This document shows positions 1-9,422 of a DNA stretch of 64,000 nucleotides, in pieces. The notes beneath the pieces are model-generated. The model made no database searches, was not told the DNA's origin, and saw nothing but the letters and a program-made list of their open reading frames with translations. Positions within the stretch are counted from its first letter, which is position 1, and every line of letters begins with the position of its first letter. The translations under genes were made by a program, and so were the position numbers. Origin of the DNA: Rhynchospora pubera (Eukaryota; Streptophyta; Magnoliopsida; Poales; Cyperaceae). The stretch spans positions 161,978,574 to 162,042,573 of the forward strand of contig CM051461.1 of the NCBI GenBank assembly GCA_028095005.1. Direction: 5' to 3'.

Positions 1-2
1 TA

Positions 3-3000
3 AATGAGAAGCTCCTTGATGGAATGGCCAAACTCCAAAAAGAAGCCGGAGCCGCCTCGCGAGTGGAAAAGATGATCGAGGGGTTCTTTGCATCTCAAAA
101 CACTCGCGAACAAGGGAAGCTCCCAAGTCAACCCGAGCCAAACCCTCGCGCGGAGATCAACGCGGTGCACACACTCAGGAGCGGCACCCAATACAAGGAC
201 CCGCCTATGCCCAAAGAAGTCCAGCCGAAAGTCGCACCTGCAGCTGGACCTGAAGCGAATTCGGACCGAATTCCACCTAATTCGGACCGAATTGCTTCGC
301 AACGAATTCCAGAACCTCTAATTCGGACCGAATCGGGGCCAATTCGGACCGAATTCGAAGGGGCCAAACGTACATCTGCCCCAAATCCACTGCTGAAAGC
401 TCCCGATCAACGCATAAGGGCCCCATTTCCTCAAAGATTGGCCAAAGCAAAGGTAAACGAGCAGTTCAAAAGGTTCTTAGAGGTAATTAGGGGTTTGAGA
501 ATCACCATTCCTTTCACTGATGCAATTACTCAGATTCCCTCTTATGCCAAATTCTTAAAAGATCTGATTACTCACAAATTTCTTTTAGAAGAGTTCAAAA
601 GTGCAGGGATTACAGAGCATTGCAACATGGTGATTCAAAAGAAGATGCCCGTTAAGATGGACGATCCGGGTAGATTCACCATACCGTGCACTATAGGTGG
701 AGCTCAGATAAAAAGGGCCCTATGCGACAATGGAGCAAGCGTGAGTTTGATGCCCAAATCCGTGTTCGACCGGATCGGCATTGGGAGATTGAAACCTTCG
801 AACACCACTCTCAAACTCGCAGATTCGTCGATCCGACTGCCCATTGGTGAGATCGAGGACATCCCAGTCAAGCTCGGTAAATTCTTTGTACCTGGTGATT
901 TTGTGATAATGGACATGGAGGAAGACGAGGATGTTCCCATCATTTTGGGACGCCCCTTCCTTAGAACTGCAGGTATCTTGATGGACATAAGAGACGGGAC
1001 CATTCTGGTGAGAGTCGGCGGTGAGCAATGGGAATACTCCATCGACCAAGCTATGAAATGCTCAAACCAGCTCGAGTCTTGCTACCAAATCGACGTGGAG
1101 GAGATTCCGGTCGAAAAGCGACTCGAAGACCGGTACCTTGATGCTCTCACGACTTACCACGAGTTCCTCAGCGAAATACAAGAAGTAATAGCGGTGGAGG
1201 AATCGACAGGAGAGGCGACAGAAGAGCCAGAACCACAAAGCACCATCAATTCGGACCGAATTCCTACCAATTCGGACCGAATTGATGGCTCTGGAATTTC
1301 TGCAATTTTCTCATGTGGGAATTCGGACCGAATTCCTCCTGATTCGGACCGAATTCCAGCCCCTGGTCAGCCACCTCAAGTCGAATTAAAGCCCCTACCC
1401 GACACTTTAAGGTATGAGTTTCTTGGACCAAATCAAACCTACCCTGTTATTATTAACGCTGCTTTGGATGATGAGCAAACAGGGAAGCTTTTGGAGGAAC
1501 TAAAAGCACATCGAAAAGCGATCGGGTATTCGATTGGGGACTTGAAAGGCATCCATCCATCCTTCTGCACACATCGCATCCTGATGGAAGATGACCACAA
1601 ACCGACCATCGAGGCTCAAAGGAGGCTTAACCCTAACCTGAAAGAGGTTGTTAAAAAAGAGATTCTCAAGCTCCTCGATGCTGGAGTTATCTACCCGATC
1701 TCGGACAGCAAGTGGGTCAGCCCAATCCATGTCGTTCCAAAGAAGGGCGGGACAACCGTGGTGAAAAATGAGAAAAACGAGCTGATTCAAACCCGAGTGG
1801 TGACAGGATGGCGCATGTGCATCGACTACCGTAAACTCAATGCTGCCACTCGCAAGGATCATTTTCCCTTGCCATTCATCGACCAACTCCTCGAAAGACT
1901 TGCTTCTCACTCTTATTTTTGTTACCTAGATGGTTATTCTGGTTTCTTCCAAATACCCATCCACCCTGATGACCAAGAAAAGACCACATTCACTTGTCCA
2001 TACGGTACATTTGCTTATAGGAGAATGCCATTTGGGCTGTGCAATGCACCAGCAACTTTCCAACGTGCTATGATGGCCATATTCTCTGATTTGATTGAGA
2101 ATGTTATGGAGGTATTCATGGACGATTTTTCCGTCTATGGTACTTCGTTTGACGTTTGTTTGACTAACCTCTCTAAAGTTTTGCAGCGTTGTGAAGAAGT
2201 CAATCTTGTCTTGAATTGGGAAAAATGCCATTTCATGGTACAGACGGGAGTCGTGTTGGGACACGTGGTCACGGCAAACGGAATCGAGGTCGACAAAGCG
2301 AAAGTTCAAGTGATCGAGAAGCTCGGAATGCCATCCAACGTAAAGGACGTGCGAAGTTTCTTGGGACATGCCGGCTTCTACCGTCGCTTTATCAAAGATT
2401 TCTCAAAAATTGCTAAACCTCTCACTAATCTATTGATAAAAGATATCGATTTTGTTGTCAATGATGATTGTCTCCATGCTTTTCAGGAACTAAAGAAAGC
2501 TCTTATCACTGCACCAATATTGCAACCTCCGGACTGGTCCATGCCTTTTGAGCTCATGTGTGACGCCAGTGACTATGCGATAGGAGCCGTTCTCGGTCAA
2601 AGGCGAGACAAGAAACCCGTGGCTATTTACTACGCGAGCAAGGTGCTCGACCCAGCTCAACTGAACTATACCACCACGGAAAAGGAGTTGCTTGCTATCG
2701 TCTTTGCCCTCGACAAATTCCGATCCTATCTTGTGGGGTCGAAAGTGATAGTGTTCACAGACCATGCTGCAATCCGTTATCTTTTGGGCAAAAAGGATGC
2801 GAAACCGAGACTAATAAGGTGGATTCTACTCCTCCAAGAATTCGACCTCGAGATAAGGGACAAAAAGGGCTCAGAAAACTCGGTGGCCGACCATTTGTCG
2901 CGATTACGTGTTGAAAATAGCGAAGGAAAAGAGCTACCGATCAACGAATCGTTCCCAGACGAACATCTGATGATGATTCATTGTGATTCGGACCGAATTC

Positions 3001-3041
3001 CCCCTAATTCGGACCGAATTGAAACCTCTGGATTTTCATAA
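3..3041 (+). CDS. gag-pol polyprotein, 5'-partial: gag end, protease, reverse transcriptase, RNase H
   Basis: The frame is open from base 3, so the true start lies upstream and the ATG at 24 is internal. In residues counted from that ATG: the gag C-terminus is at about 1-190. An aspartic protease follows, with CDNGAS near 234 (DNG in place of the usual D-S/T/L-G) and ILGRPFL near 310. Reverse transcriptase spans about 510-770 with VSPIHVVPKKGG and the catalytic FMDDFSVYG near 699. RNase H spans about 840-970 (CDASDYAIGAVLGQ, FTDHAAIRYLL). The product makes and primes element cDNA in virus-like particles. Linkers between domains carry repeated NSDRI or IRTEF peptides, encoded by the palindrome pairs at 258-355, 1248-1355 and 2985-3020. 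The frame ends at TAA 3039-3041, just after RNase H, where integrase would normally continue in the same frame. Confidence 0.92.
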   Translation, partial: NEKLLDGMAKLQKEAGAASRVEKMIEGFFASQNTREQGKLPSQPEPNPRAEINAVHTLRSGTQYKDPPMPKEVQPKVAPAAGPEANSDRIPPNSDRIASQRIPEPLIRTESGPIRTEFEGAKRTSAPNPLLKAPDQRIRAPFPQRLAKAKVNEQFKRFLEVIRGLRITIPFTDAITQIPSYAKFLKDLITHKFLLEEFKSAGITEHCNMVIQKKMPVKMDDPGRFTIPCTIGGAQIKRALCDNGASVSLMPKSVFDRIGIGRLKPSNTTLKLADSSIRLPIGEIEDIPVKLGKFFVPGDFVIMDMEEDEDVPIILGRPFLRTAGILMDIRDGTILVRVGGEQWEYSIDQAMKCSNQLESCYQIDVEEIPVEKRLEDRYLDALTTYHEFLSEIQEVIAVEESTGEATEEPEPQSTINSDRIPTNSDRIDGSGISAIFSCGNSDRIPPDSDRIPAPGQPPQVELKPLPDTLRYEFLGPNQTYPVIINAALDDEQTGKLLEELKAHRKAIGYSIGDLKGIHPSFCTHRILMEDDHKPTIEAQRRLNPNLKEVVKKEILKLLDAGVIYPISDSKWVSPIHVVPKKGGTTVVKNEKNELIQTRVVTGWRMCIDYRKLNAATRKDHFPLPFIDQLLERLASHSYFCYLDGYSGFFQIPIHPDDQEKTTFTCPYGTFAYRRMPFGLCNAPATFQRAMMAIFSDLIENVMEVFMDDFSVYGTSFDVCLTNLSKVLQRCEEVNLVLNWEKCHFMVQTGVVLGHVVTANGIEVDKAKVQVIEKLGMPSNVKDVRSFLGHAGFYRRFIKDFSKIAKPLTNLLIKDIDFVVNDDCLHAFQELKKALITAPILQPPDWSMPFELMCDASDYAIGAVLGQRRDKKPVAIYYASKVLDPAQLNYTTTEKELLAIVFALDKFRSYLVGSKVIVFTDHAAIRYLLGKKDAKPRLIRWILLLQEFDLEIRDKKGSENSVADHLSRLRVENSEGKELPINESFPDEHLMMIHCDSDRIPPNSDRIETSGFS
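258..355. repeat. palindrome pairs 1 and 2 (AATTCGGACCGAATT)
   Basis: Copies start at 258, 279, 320 and 341, so the partners of each pair are exactly 21 bp apart. The copy at 320 has one mismatch. Pair 1 reads NSDRI in the gag-pol frame. Pair 2 is shifted and reads IRTES/IRTEF, so the DNA word is kept while the peptide changes. Confidence 0.95.
1248..1355. repeat. palindrome pairs 3 and 4
   Basis: Copies start at 1248, 1269, 1320 and 1341 (the last has G in place of the first A). Both pairs have 21-bp spacing and the two pairs are 72 bp apart. They lie in the linker between protease and reverse transcriptase. The 36-bp spacer at 1284-1319 matches the spacer at 3021-3056 at about 25 of 36 bases, so a 72-bp unit has been copied. 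Confidence 0.95.
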
Positions 3042-3166
3042 ATCTTCTCATGCCAGAATTCGGACCGAATTCCACCCAATTCGGACCGAATTCGTTCCTC
3101 TGGAGCTGCCGACAGGATTTCCCAGCCTGGAATTCGGACCGAATTCCAGCCAATTCGGTCCGAATT
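2985..3166. repeat. palindrome pairs 5, 6 and 7
   Basis: Copies start at 2985, 3006, 3057, 3078, 3131 and 3152. All three pairs have 21-bp spacing, and the pairs are 72 and 74 bp apart. They fill the linker between RNase H and integrase. The last pair is in a different reading frame from the first two. The pol stop codon lies in the 36-bp spacer between pairs 5 and 6. Confidence 0.95.
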
Positions 3167-4466
3167 CAGGGCACCTTGGTACGCAGACTTGGCAAATTAC
3201 TTGGCTAGCGGTGCGCTGCCTCCCGAAATGACTTACCAACAGAGAAAGAAGCTCAAATCGGATGCCAAGTACTATTTTTGGGAGGAGCCCTACCTGTTCA
3301 AGTTGGGCATCGATGATGTCTATCGCAGATGCATTCCTTATGAGGAAGTCCGACCCGTTCTCGCTCACTGCCATTCCTCAGCTTATGGCGGACATGCCTC
3401 TTTCTCCAAGACAGCCGCTAAGGTATTGCAATCTGGTCTCTACTGGCCCACTTTGTTTAAAGATGCTCGTTCTTTTGTTTTGTCTTGTGACCAGTGTCAA
3501 AGGACGGGAAACATATCCAAGCGGAGCGAGATGCCTCTCAACCCAATTCAAGAGGTGGAAGTCTTTGATGTTTGGGGCGTCGACTTTATGGGACCCTTCC
3601 CTTCCTCCTACGGAAATGAGTACATCTTGGTGGCGGTGGACTACGTATCCAAATGGGTCGAGGCGATCGCATGCAAGGCAGCCGACTCAAAAGCGGTAAT
3701 CAAACTCTTTTCAAGGATAATTTTTCCTCGTTTTGGTGTCCCCAGGGCCGTGATAAGCGATGGAGGCAAGCACTTCATCAACCGTCAATTCGACAACCTC
3801 TTAAAGAGACACGGGGTCACGCACAAGGTGGCAACTCCCTACCACCCGCAAACGAGTGGTCAAGTCGAAATTTCAAACCGTGAGATCAAGAGCATTCTCG
3901 AAAAGACGGTGACGCGAACACGAAAAGACTGGACCATGAAGCTCGACGATGCACTTTGGGCATACAGAACCGCTTTCAAAACCCCGATTGGCATGAGCCC
4001 TTTCAAATTGGTGTATGGCAAGCCGTGCCACTTACCGGTTGAGATCGTGCACAAAGCGCTTTGGGCGATCCGCACCCTCAATATGGACTTGCACGCAGCA
4101 GGTCAAAAGAGAATCCTGGACTTACATGAGCTAGATGAGGTACGTTTCCATTCCTATGAAAATGCGAAGTTGTATAAAGAAAAAACGAAGTTGTTGCATG
4201 ATAGGAATATCTCAAGGCGGGAGTTCAAAGAAGGCGATCTAGTGTTGCTTTTCAATTCGAGACTCAAGCTCTTCCCGGGAAAGCTCAAATCAAGATGGTC
4301 CGGACCATTCCGAGTCGTGAAAGTTTATCCTTTTGGAGCGGTGGACATATGCGACAAGAATTGCGAACCTTTCAAGGTCAACGGACAGCGCCTGAAGCAC
4401 TACATCGCCAATCACGAAATAGGAGAAGCAAGAGTCGTTTCGCTTCTCGATCCACCCGAATTATGA
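3042..4466 (+). CDS. pol integrase region, in frame with gag-pol but separated by one stop
   Basis: This is the same reading frame as the upstream polyprotein and is open from base 3042. The first ATG (3189) is internal to the domain, so the region was probably translated as part of pol. From that ATG: an HHCC zinc finger (HCHSSAYGGH ... CDQCQR, about residues 58-105); a DDE core with the first Asp in VWGVDFMGPF, the second in VISDGGKHF and the Glu in GQVEISNREIKS; then a C-terminal domain with a GPF/Y-type motif (SRWSGPFRVVKVYPFG). The enzyme inserts element cDNA into the host genome. All catalytic residues are present. The stop at 3039 lies in a linker of palindrome repeats. Either it is a recent nonsense mutation, or integrase is made by readthrough. 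Confidence 0.9.
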   Translation: MFSCQNSDRIPPNSDRIRSSGAADRISQPGIRTEFQPIRSEFRAPWYADLANYLASGALPPEMTYQQRKKLKSDAKYYFWEEPYLFKLGIDDVYRRCIPYEEVRPVLAHCHSSAYGGHASFSKTAAKVLQSGLYWPTLFKDARSFVLSCDQCQRTGNISKRSEMPLNPIQEVEVFDVWGVDFMGPFPSSYGNEYILVAVDYVSKWVEAIACKAADSKAVIKLFSRIIFPRFGVPRAVISDGGKHFINRQFDNLLKRHGVTHKVATPYHPQTSGQVEISNREIKSILEKTVTRTRKDWTMKLDDALWAYRTAFKTPIGMSPFKLVYGKPCHLPVEIVHKALWAIRTLNMDLHAAGQKRILDLHELDEVRFHSYENAKLYKEKTKLLHDRNISRREFKEGDLVLLFNSRLKLFPGKLKSRWSGPFRVVKVYPFGAVDICDKNCEPFKVNGQRLKHYIANHEIGEARVVSLLDPPEL

Positions 4467-5227
4467 GTCGACTGAGGGTCAAGCTAATGACCTTAAAGAA
4501 GCGCTACTTGGGAGGCAACCCAAGATTTTCTCTCACTTTCTCTCTCTTTATTTTAATTTCATTATTTCAAATTTCTTCGCATTTTAAATTATTTATTGGA
4601 TTTCTCTAACGCTAACGTTTATCTCTTATTTATCTTTTTGCTCTAACGCTTAATATAGTACACTTATTTTGCTTGGGTTTCCTGCCAAGACATCCGAAAC
4701 TAATGCCAATCTTATTTTCCGATTTTCAGAGAAGGGGGTGAATTCGGTCCGAATTCGATTGAATCCAGTCCGAATCGAAGTCTTGAATCTCAAATCTCGA
4801 CAATTCCATTGAGGACAGCCCTAGAATACCATTGAGGACAATGGAAAATTCAAGTTTGGGGGGGGGCCCAACAAAGGCCCAACAACAAACAAAGGCAAGC
4901 CCAGGCCCAATTGATAAAAAAAAAAAAAAATTTCGGATCCGACCCAGACCCGACCCGTCACCCCCCCTCTTTTCTCCCTTTTCTCCCTACCCGAACCCAA
5001 AATCAACTCAAACCAAAACCCCTCTCCTAAAACCTCTCTCTCTCGGCGCCGACACAACCCTAGCGCCGCCGCCTCCTCTCTCTATCTCCACTAGATCGGA
5101 CCGCCAAACTGCTCTCCTCTCCAATCTCTCTCTCGTGGTACCCTCCACTCCTCCTATCTCTCTCTCCCTTAGCCGAAACAAACCCGACCCGCCTGACCCG
5201 TCTGCCCCTCTCTTCTTACTCTAAACA
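4467..5227 (+). other. non-coding spacer between integrase and third ORF, with a PPT-like tract
   Basis: The spacer holds palindrome pair 8 (4741-4755 perfect with T at the centre; 4762-4776 degenerate but still at 21-bp spacing). It also holds the block GAGGACAATGG...CAAGTTTGGGGGGGGG (about 4833-4866). That block has the same layout as the true polypurine tract before the LTR. A CT-rich leader, about 4970-5220, precedes the next ORF. Confidence 0.75.
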
Positions 5228-7881
5228 ATGTCGGGCCGAGTTACTCGAGGTTCTTCTGGCTCCGGAAAAGACAAAGGCAAGAGAAAACAAGCCCAAGGCG
5301 AGTCTTCTCGCCGCACCCCTTCCAAGCAACCGAAACCGAGACCCTCACTCCAAGTCGACTACGACTCCGACCCGGAGGACGAGAACAGCCACTATGACCC
5401 AGAGGCACGGCCTCTCGAGCGGCAACTTGGCTTCTCCATCCCCACCCGCCGCATGCTCCACTCCCTCCAAGCTCTTCTAGACCGAGCCATTGAAAACACC
5501 CGGCTCGTATGCCTCAACACCCTGGACACATTGGGTGTCGTTAGGGATGAAAACGGATCGGATACGGAGCGGATGTAGGTCTTCCCATATCCGCATCCAT
5601 ATTTTTTTCTCGGATACGGATACGAATACGGATGCGTTCGGATACGGATACAGTTCGGATATTAAACGGATACGGATACGGTTCGGATATTATCGGATAC
5701 GGAGTCGAATACGAATATATTTTGTCGGATACGGATCATATAACGATCAATTTATTTTATTTCATTTCTTTAGAACTTTTTTAAATTTCATATTGCGTAT
5801 AAAAGTTTGTTATATATGAGAGTAGCTGAAGCATAAAAAAATTTTCATGTCATGCAATAAGTTATATTCAAACAATATAAATTATAGGATAATAAGGTAA
5901 TAAGGTAAGCAGTGTACAAAATTTATTCTTTCAACCAATTAAATCCAAAATTTCATCAAAATATTATATATAATATGTATAAATTAAATTATTATTAACA
6001 TTATTGGTTGGATTCTCAACAAATATATTGGATTCAATAAATCACATATATAACCGTAATTATCAAATTTATGAATTAATCAATAAAATTACAAGCACCA
6101 CATAAGTACAAATTTAATAGAATTGATCAATAAATTCAGTCTTTCCACAATTTGAATTCCAACAGTATATTTAACTATTCAATGTCAAATCATATCATGT
6201 TACCTTAAATGTCATCATACATTAAAAAAGTATATTAATCATATGTAATCAACATGATTAGAGAAAAAAAATTAATTTTAGTATTATTATCATATATAAT
6301 TGTCTCAATAATAAAAAAATAAAAATAATTTTATGTTCCAAATAAAAATATTATTATAAGAGAACTTATCTAATAAAAATTAAGCATTATATAATTAAAA
6401 GTATTCTCTAATGTAGATAAGTAATTATATTAATTATCTTATGCCGTTAAAAATACGGATAAACGGATTAATATCTATCGGATACGGATAATATCCATGT
6501 CGGATACGAATACGGATCGGATATTGTCAAAAAACTCAAAACCATATCCGCATCCATATTTTTTTGGCGGATACGAATACGAATACGGATATGTTCGGAT
6601 ACGGATACGGATCGGATGTTATGCGTATTTTTCGGATTCGGATACGGATCGGAGCGGATTTTATCCGCTCCGTTTTCATCCCTAGGTGTCGTAGATGATT
6701 TCGTGCATCTCACCGAAGCCCTCGGCTTCAGCCTCAAGTTTTGGAATCACAATTTCCAAACTTACCGCTTACCGACCCTTGAATTCTTGTCCTCGTTGAG
6801 GATCAAGTACAACAATGAAGAGAAAATCAATTACATCAAGTTCCGACTTTCCGACGAAACTCACCGCATTGATTCGGATGAGTTAGACTTGATAATGGGA
6901 TTTCACGCCGACTCCGTGGACGAAGCGCCTCTCTACCGGGCGGAATGGCCGCAAGGTAAACTTGACTTGTGGAAGGCAATTACTGGGCAGCAACTACCGC
7001 TGCGTTACAAGGCACGATTCATTCAACACCCCACCATTCGCATCATGCAAAGGGTTTTAGCTCAAACCATCTTCGCACGCGGTGAGTCTTCTAATCAATT
7101 GAATAATGATGAGGGTCGGTTGATCGACCATATGTTGAGATTGCAACCCGTCAAGCCTTATCTCTCCATGATAATGGCTATGCATTGGGGTAATGTACGG
7201 GACAAGGGAAGGACCGGGGGGAGCATTACAATGGGGGCGTATGTTACTTTGATTGCTAGAGACAAGGGGATTGAGATTAATACCACAGAGACGTGTTCTG
7301 GACCCCGCCTCATGAACCTGAAATACTTCTCCGATGTCCACTTCATAAGAATTGTGAGGGAAGGTGGACATATTCTGTACAAGTTGCAGATGGAAGGTCG
7401 TCCCGACCTTGACTTACCCTACAACGCACCGGTTGATTACCGGCCTCATACTTGGCTCCTCCCACCTCACCAAGAACCGGCAGCTCAAGTCGAAGCCCAC
7501 GGACCCGTGCACATGGAAGAAGAACCACAAGCCGAGCCACAAATGCCCCAAGCACATGGCATGCCTCAGGACCAACCGGCTTGGTTCTCTCAATTCATGA
7601 ACCTCTCTATCTCCACTAGAGAGGATGCACGTGAGGCAAGACGCCTAGCAGCAGAAAATGCAGAGGGAATCGCTCGTCTCAACGAGCGTGTTGATGTCAT
7701 CGAACAAAACCAAGCCGAATGGAATTTCCGCTACGAGCACGGCTATTGGCAAGACAATGCCCCGCAGCCGTACTATCCAGAGCAAGACATCAACCCCTAC
7801 GACATCTTCACCAACCCCCATCATTACTCGGATGATGAGCCCGCGCGCACCTCAGGCGGGCATGATTTCTCTTTCTTCTGA
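5228..7881 (+). pseudogene. Athila third ORF (env position), split by an Ac/Ds-like insertion
   Basis: The ORF starts at ATG 5228 and runs to 5541. It is interrupted by a 1143-bp transposon plus its 8-bp duplication, and resumes in frame at 6693 to a stop at 7881. Without the insertion the reading frame would be continuous, about 500 codons long. The N-terminus is basic and Ser/Gly-rich, with RGSSGSGKDKGKRKQ near residue 8. The middle is a globular domain (EFLSSLRIKYNNEEKINYIK, ELDLIMGFHADS, LIDHMLRLQPVKPYLSMIMA) of the kind seen in the plant ATHILA ORF family. The C-terminus is acidic and Pro/Gln-rich with a short coiled-coil-like stretch. I see no clear signal peptide or transmembrane segment, so env function is inferred from position only. 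It is now broken. Confidence 0.75.
5542..6684. mobile_element. Ac/Ds-like non-autonomous hAT element inside the retrotransposon ORF
   Basis: The terminal inverted repeats are TAGGGATGAAAACGG on the left and its exact complement on the right, matching the known Ac/Ds terminus TAGGGATGAAA. The element is flanked by a perfect 8-bp target duplication, GGTGTCGT (5534-5541 and 6685-6692). Both ends are packed with CGGATACGG-type subterminal repeats (5553-5740 and 6450-6665), the usual arrangement for hAT transposase binding. The core (about 5750-6440) is AT-rich with no transposase ORF, so it depends on an autonomous partner. It inserted after the retrotransposon. Confidence 0.95.
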
Positions 7882-9422
7882 TCCGGTTGGTTTCCTTTTT
7901 CCCTCCTATTTTATTTTTCTCTGTGTTGCATTGGGGACAATGCCTTATTTAAGTTTGGGGGGGAGGAAAAACGAAACAAGCCCTTATTCTCTTGAAAAAT
8001 TCGTCAAATTGCTTGTTTTCTGAAAAATTTTCGCAAAACAGAACCCTTAATTCGGACCGAATTCATCTGAATTCGGACCGAATTCCTGTGCATGTTGAGA
8101 ATTTTTTTGGACAGAACCTCGAATTCGGTCCGAATTCAGATAAATTCGGTCCGAATTGTTAAGCTGAATTTTAACAGAACGTCCAATTCGGTCCGAATTC
8201 ATCTGAATTCGGTCCGAATTCTTTCCTGATTTTTCTGAACTGAGTCACGATTGTTTTTAAACTGATTTTGAGGGTTGGGAACTTGATTTTAAGCATAGCT
8301 AAGCTCTTCTTGATGTTGATTCATTGCAAAAACTTGGTTTTTGACTTCTTTTCTCAAATCTTAACTTGGATTTCAAAAACTCTCGTTGTTGAGGCGTTTT
8401 GGGTTTGTCCAAGTACCAATGGGCCGAGGGATTTCAAAACTAAGGGTATTTGGGTCCAAAAATTTGGTTGCTTAAGAGTCGTTTGAACACAAGTTAGTCA
8501 AAACTGAATTGTTTCGCCGAGTGAACGGACTTGTGAAACCGCTTGTTTTTGAAGAAAGACTTTGTTATCCTTAGAAATTGTAAAGTGAACCCTGTGTCGT
8601 GAATGAAATTGCTTTAAGGCTTGAATCACCAACAAGCAACCTCAAATTGGACAATTTAAAATAGTTGTGAAAACGAGGAGCGTTGAGACTTCTTTACACC
8701 AACTTAACCACAAACTCTGGGGGCGGAGCTAGTAGCAAAAATTGTGTAAAAACCGGACCGACCTCCCTGGTGCGACATGTGCCAGTAGCTAAGCTTGGAG
8801 GGTGGGGCTAGTTGCGGGCTGTCAGGAATCGATACCTCAAAGCTCTCGAGGACGATTGGGTAGTCCCTGCTAGTCTCATAGTGGACCGTAGCAAATAAAT
8901 TGCAAAAGAAACTAGACCAAACCCACTGGTGCGACATGTGCCAGTAGCTCACTCGAAGTCAATGATTCGCGCTTAATCCTCTAGGGTGCAAAGCCCCACG
9001 ACTCGACTTGCAGAATCAAAAATTGGTGAAAGTTCGAAAATTGTTTTGAGAAGGGAGCCACTATAAGATTTCTAATTAAAACAAAAATTCTTTTGCAAAA
9101 CCTTTCGGGTCATGGGAATGAACGGGTGAATAAGCTCGGGTTTGCATTGTGATTAAATGAATAGAAACTAGGACCCTTAGCCCTCGGTGAAGGTTTCCTT
9201 AGGACCAAGAGTTGCCTGAACAGAATCAAAACAATTTGACCCTAGTTTGAGAACCCCAATTGAGCATTTCTCGAAAAGCATGAATCGAAATCAAACTGAA
9301 CTGTGCACTAAATCAATTTCCAAACTCCAAATGTCAATTTCGATCGTAAGCCTAAGTCTTGTCATTTCTTCTAAGTTTAGAGATTTGCTTGAGGACAAGC
9401 AAGTTTTAAGTTTGGGGGGATT
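7882..9422 (+). other. retrotransposon 3' UTR with palindromes, duplicated block and polypurine tracts
   Basis: An internal tract AAGTTTGGGGGGG lies at 7951-7964, preceded by GGGGACAATG. Palindrome pairs 9-11 start at 8049/8070, 8122/8143 and 8185/8206. A block ending GGTGCGACATGTGCCAGTAG occurs near 8769-8788 and again near 8930-8949, with related upstream sequence. The final polypurine tract AAGTTTGGGGGGA (9408-9420) is preceded by GAGGACAAGC and abuts the LTR. It primes plus-strand cDNA. No ORF of note is present. Confidence 0.8.

Noticed and set aside
258..3166. NSDRI repeats as a protein repeat domain
   Set aside because: The same DNA is read in two frames within the polyprotein and also occurs in UTR and LTR, so a peptide function is unlikely.
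4832..5224. 130-codon + strand ORF upstream of the third ORF
   Set aside because: Low-complexity Pro/Ser/Leu translation of a CT-rich leader across a polypurine-like tract. No domain.
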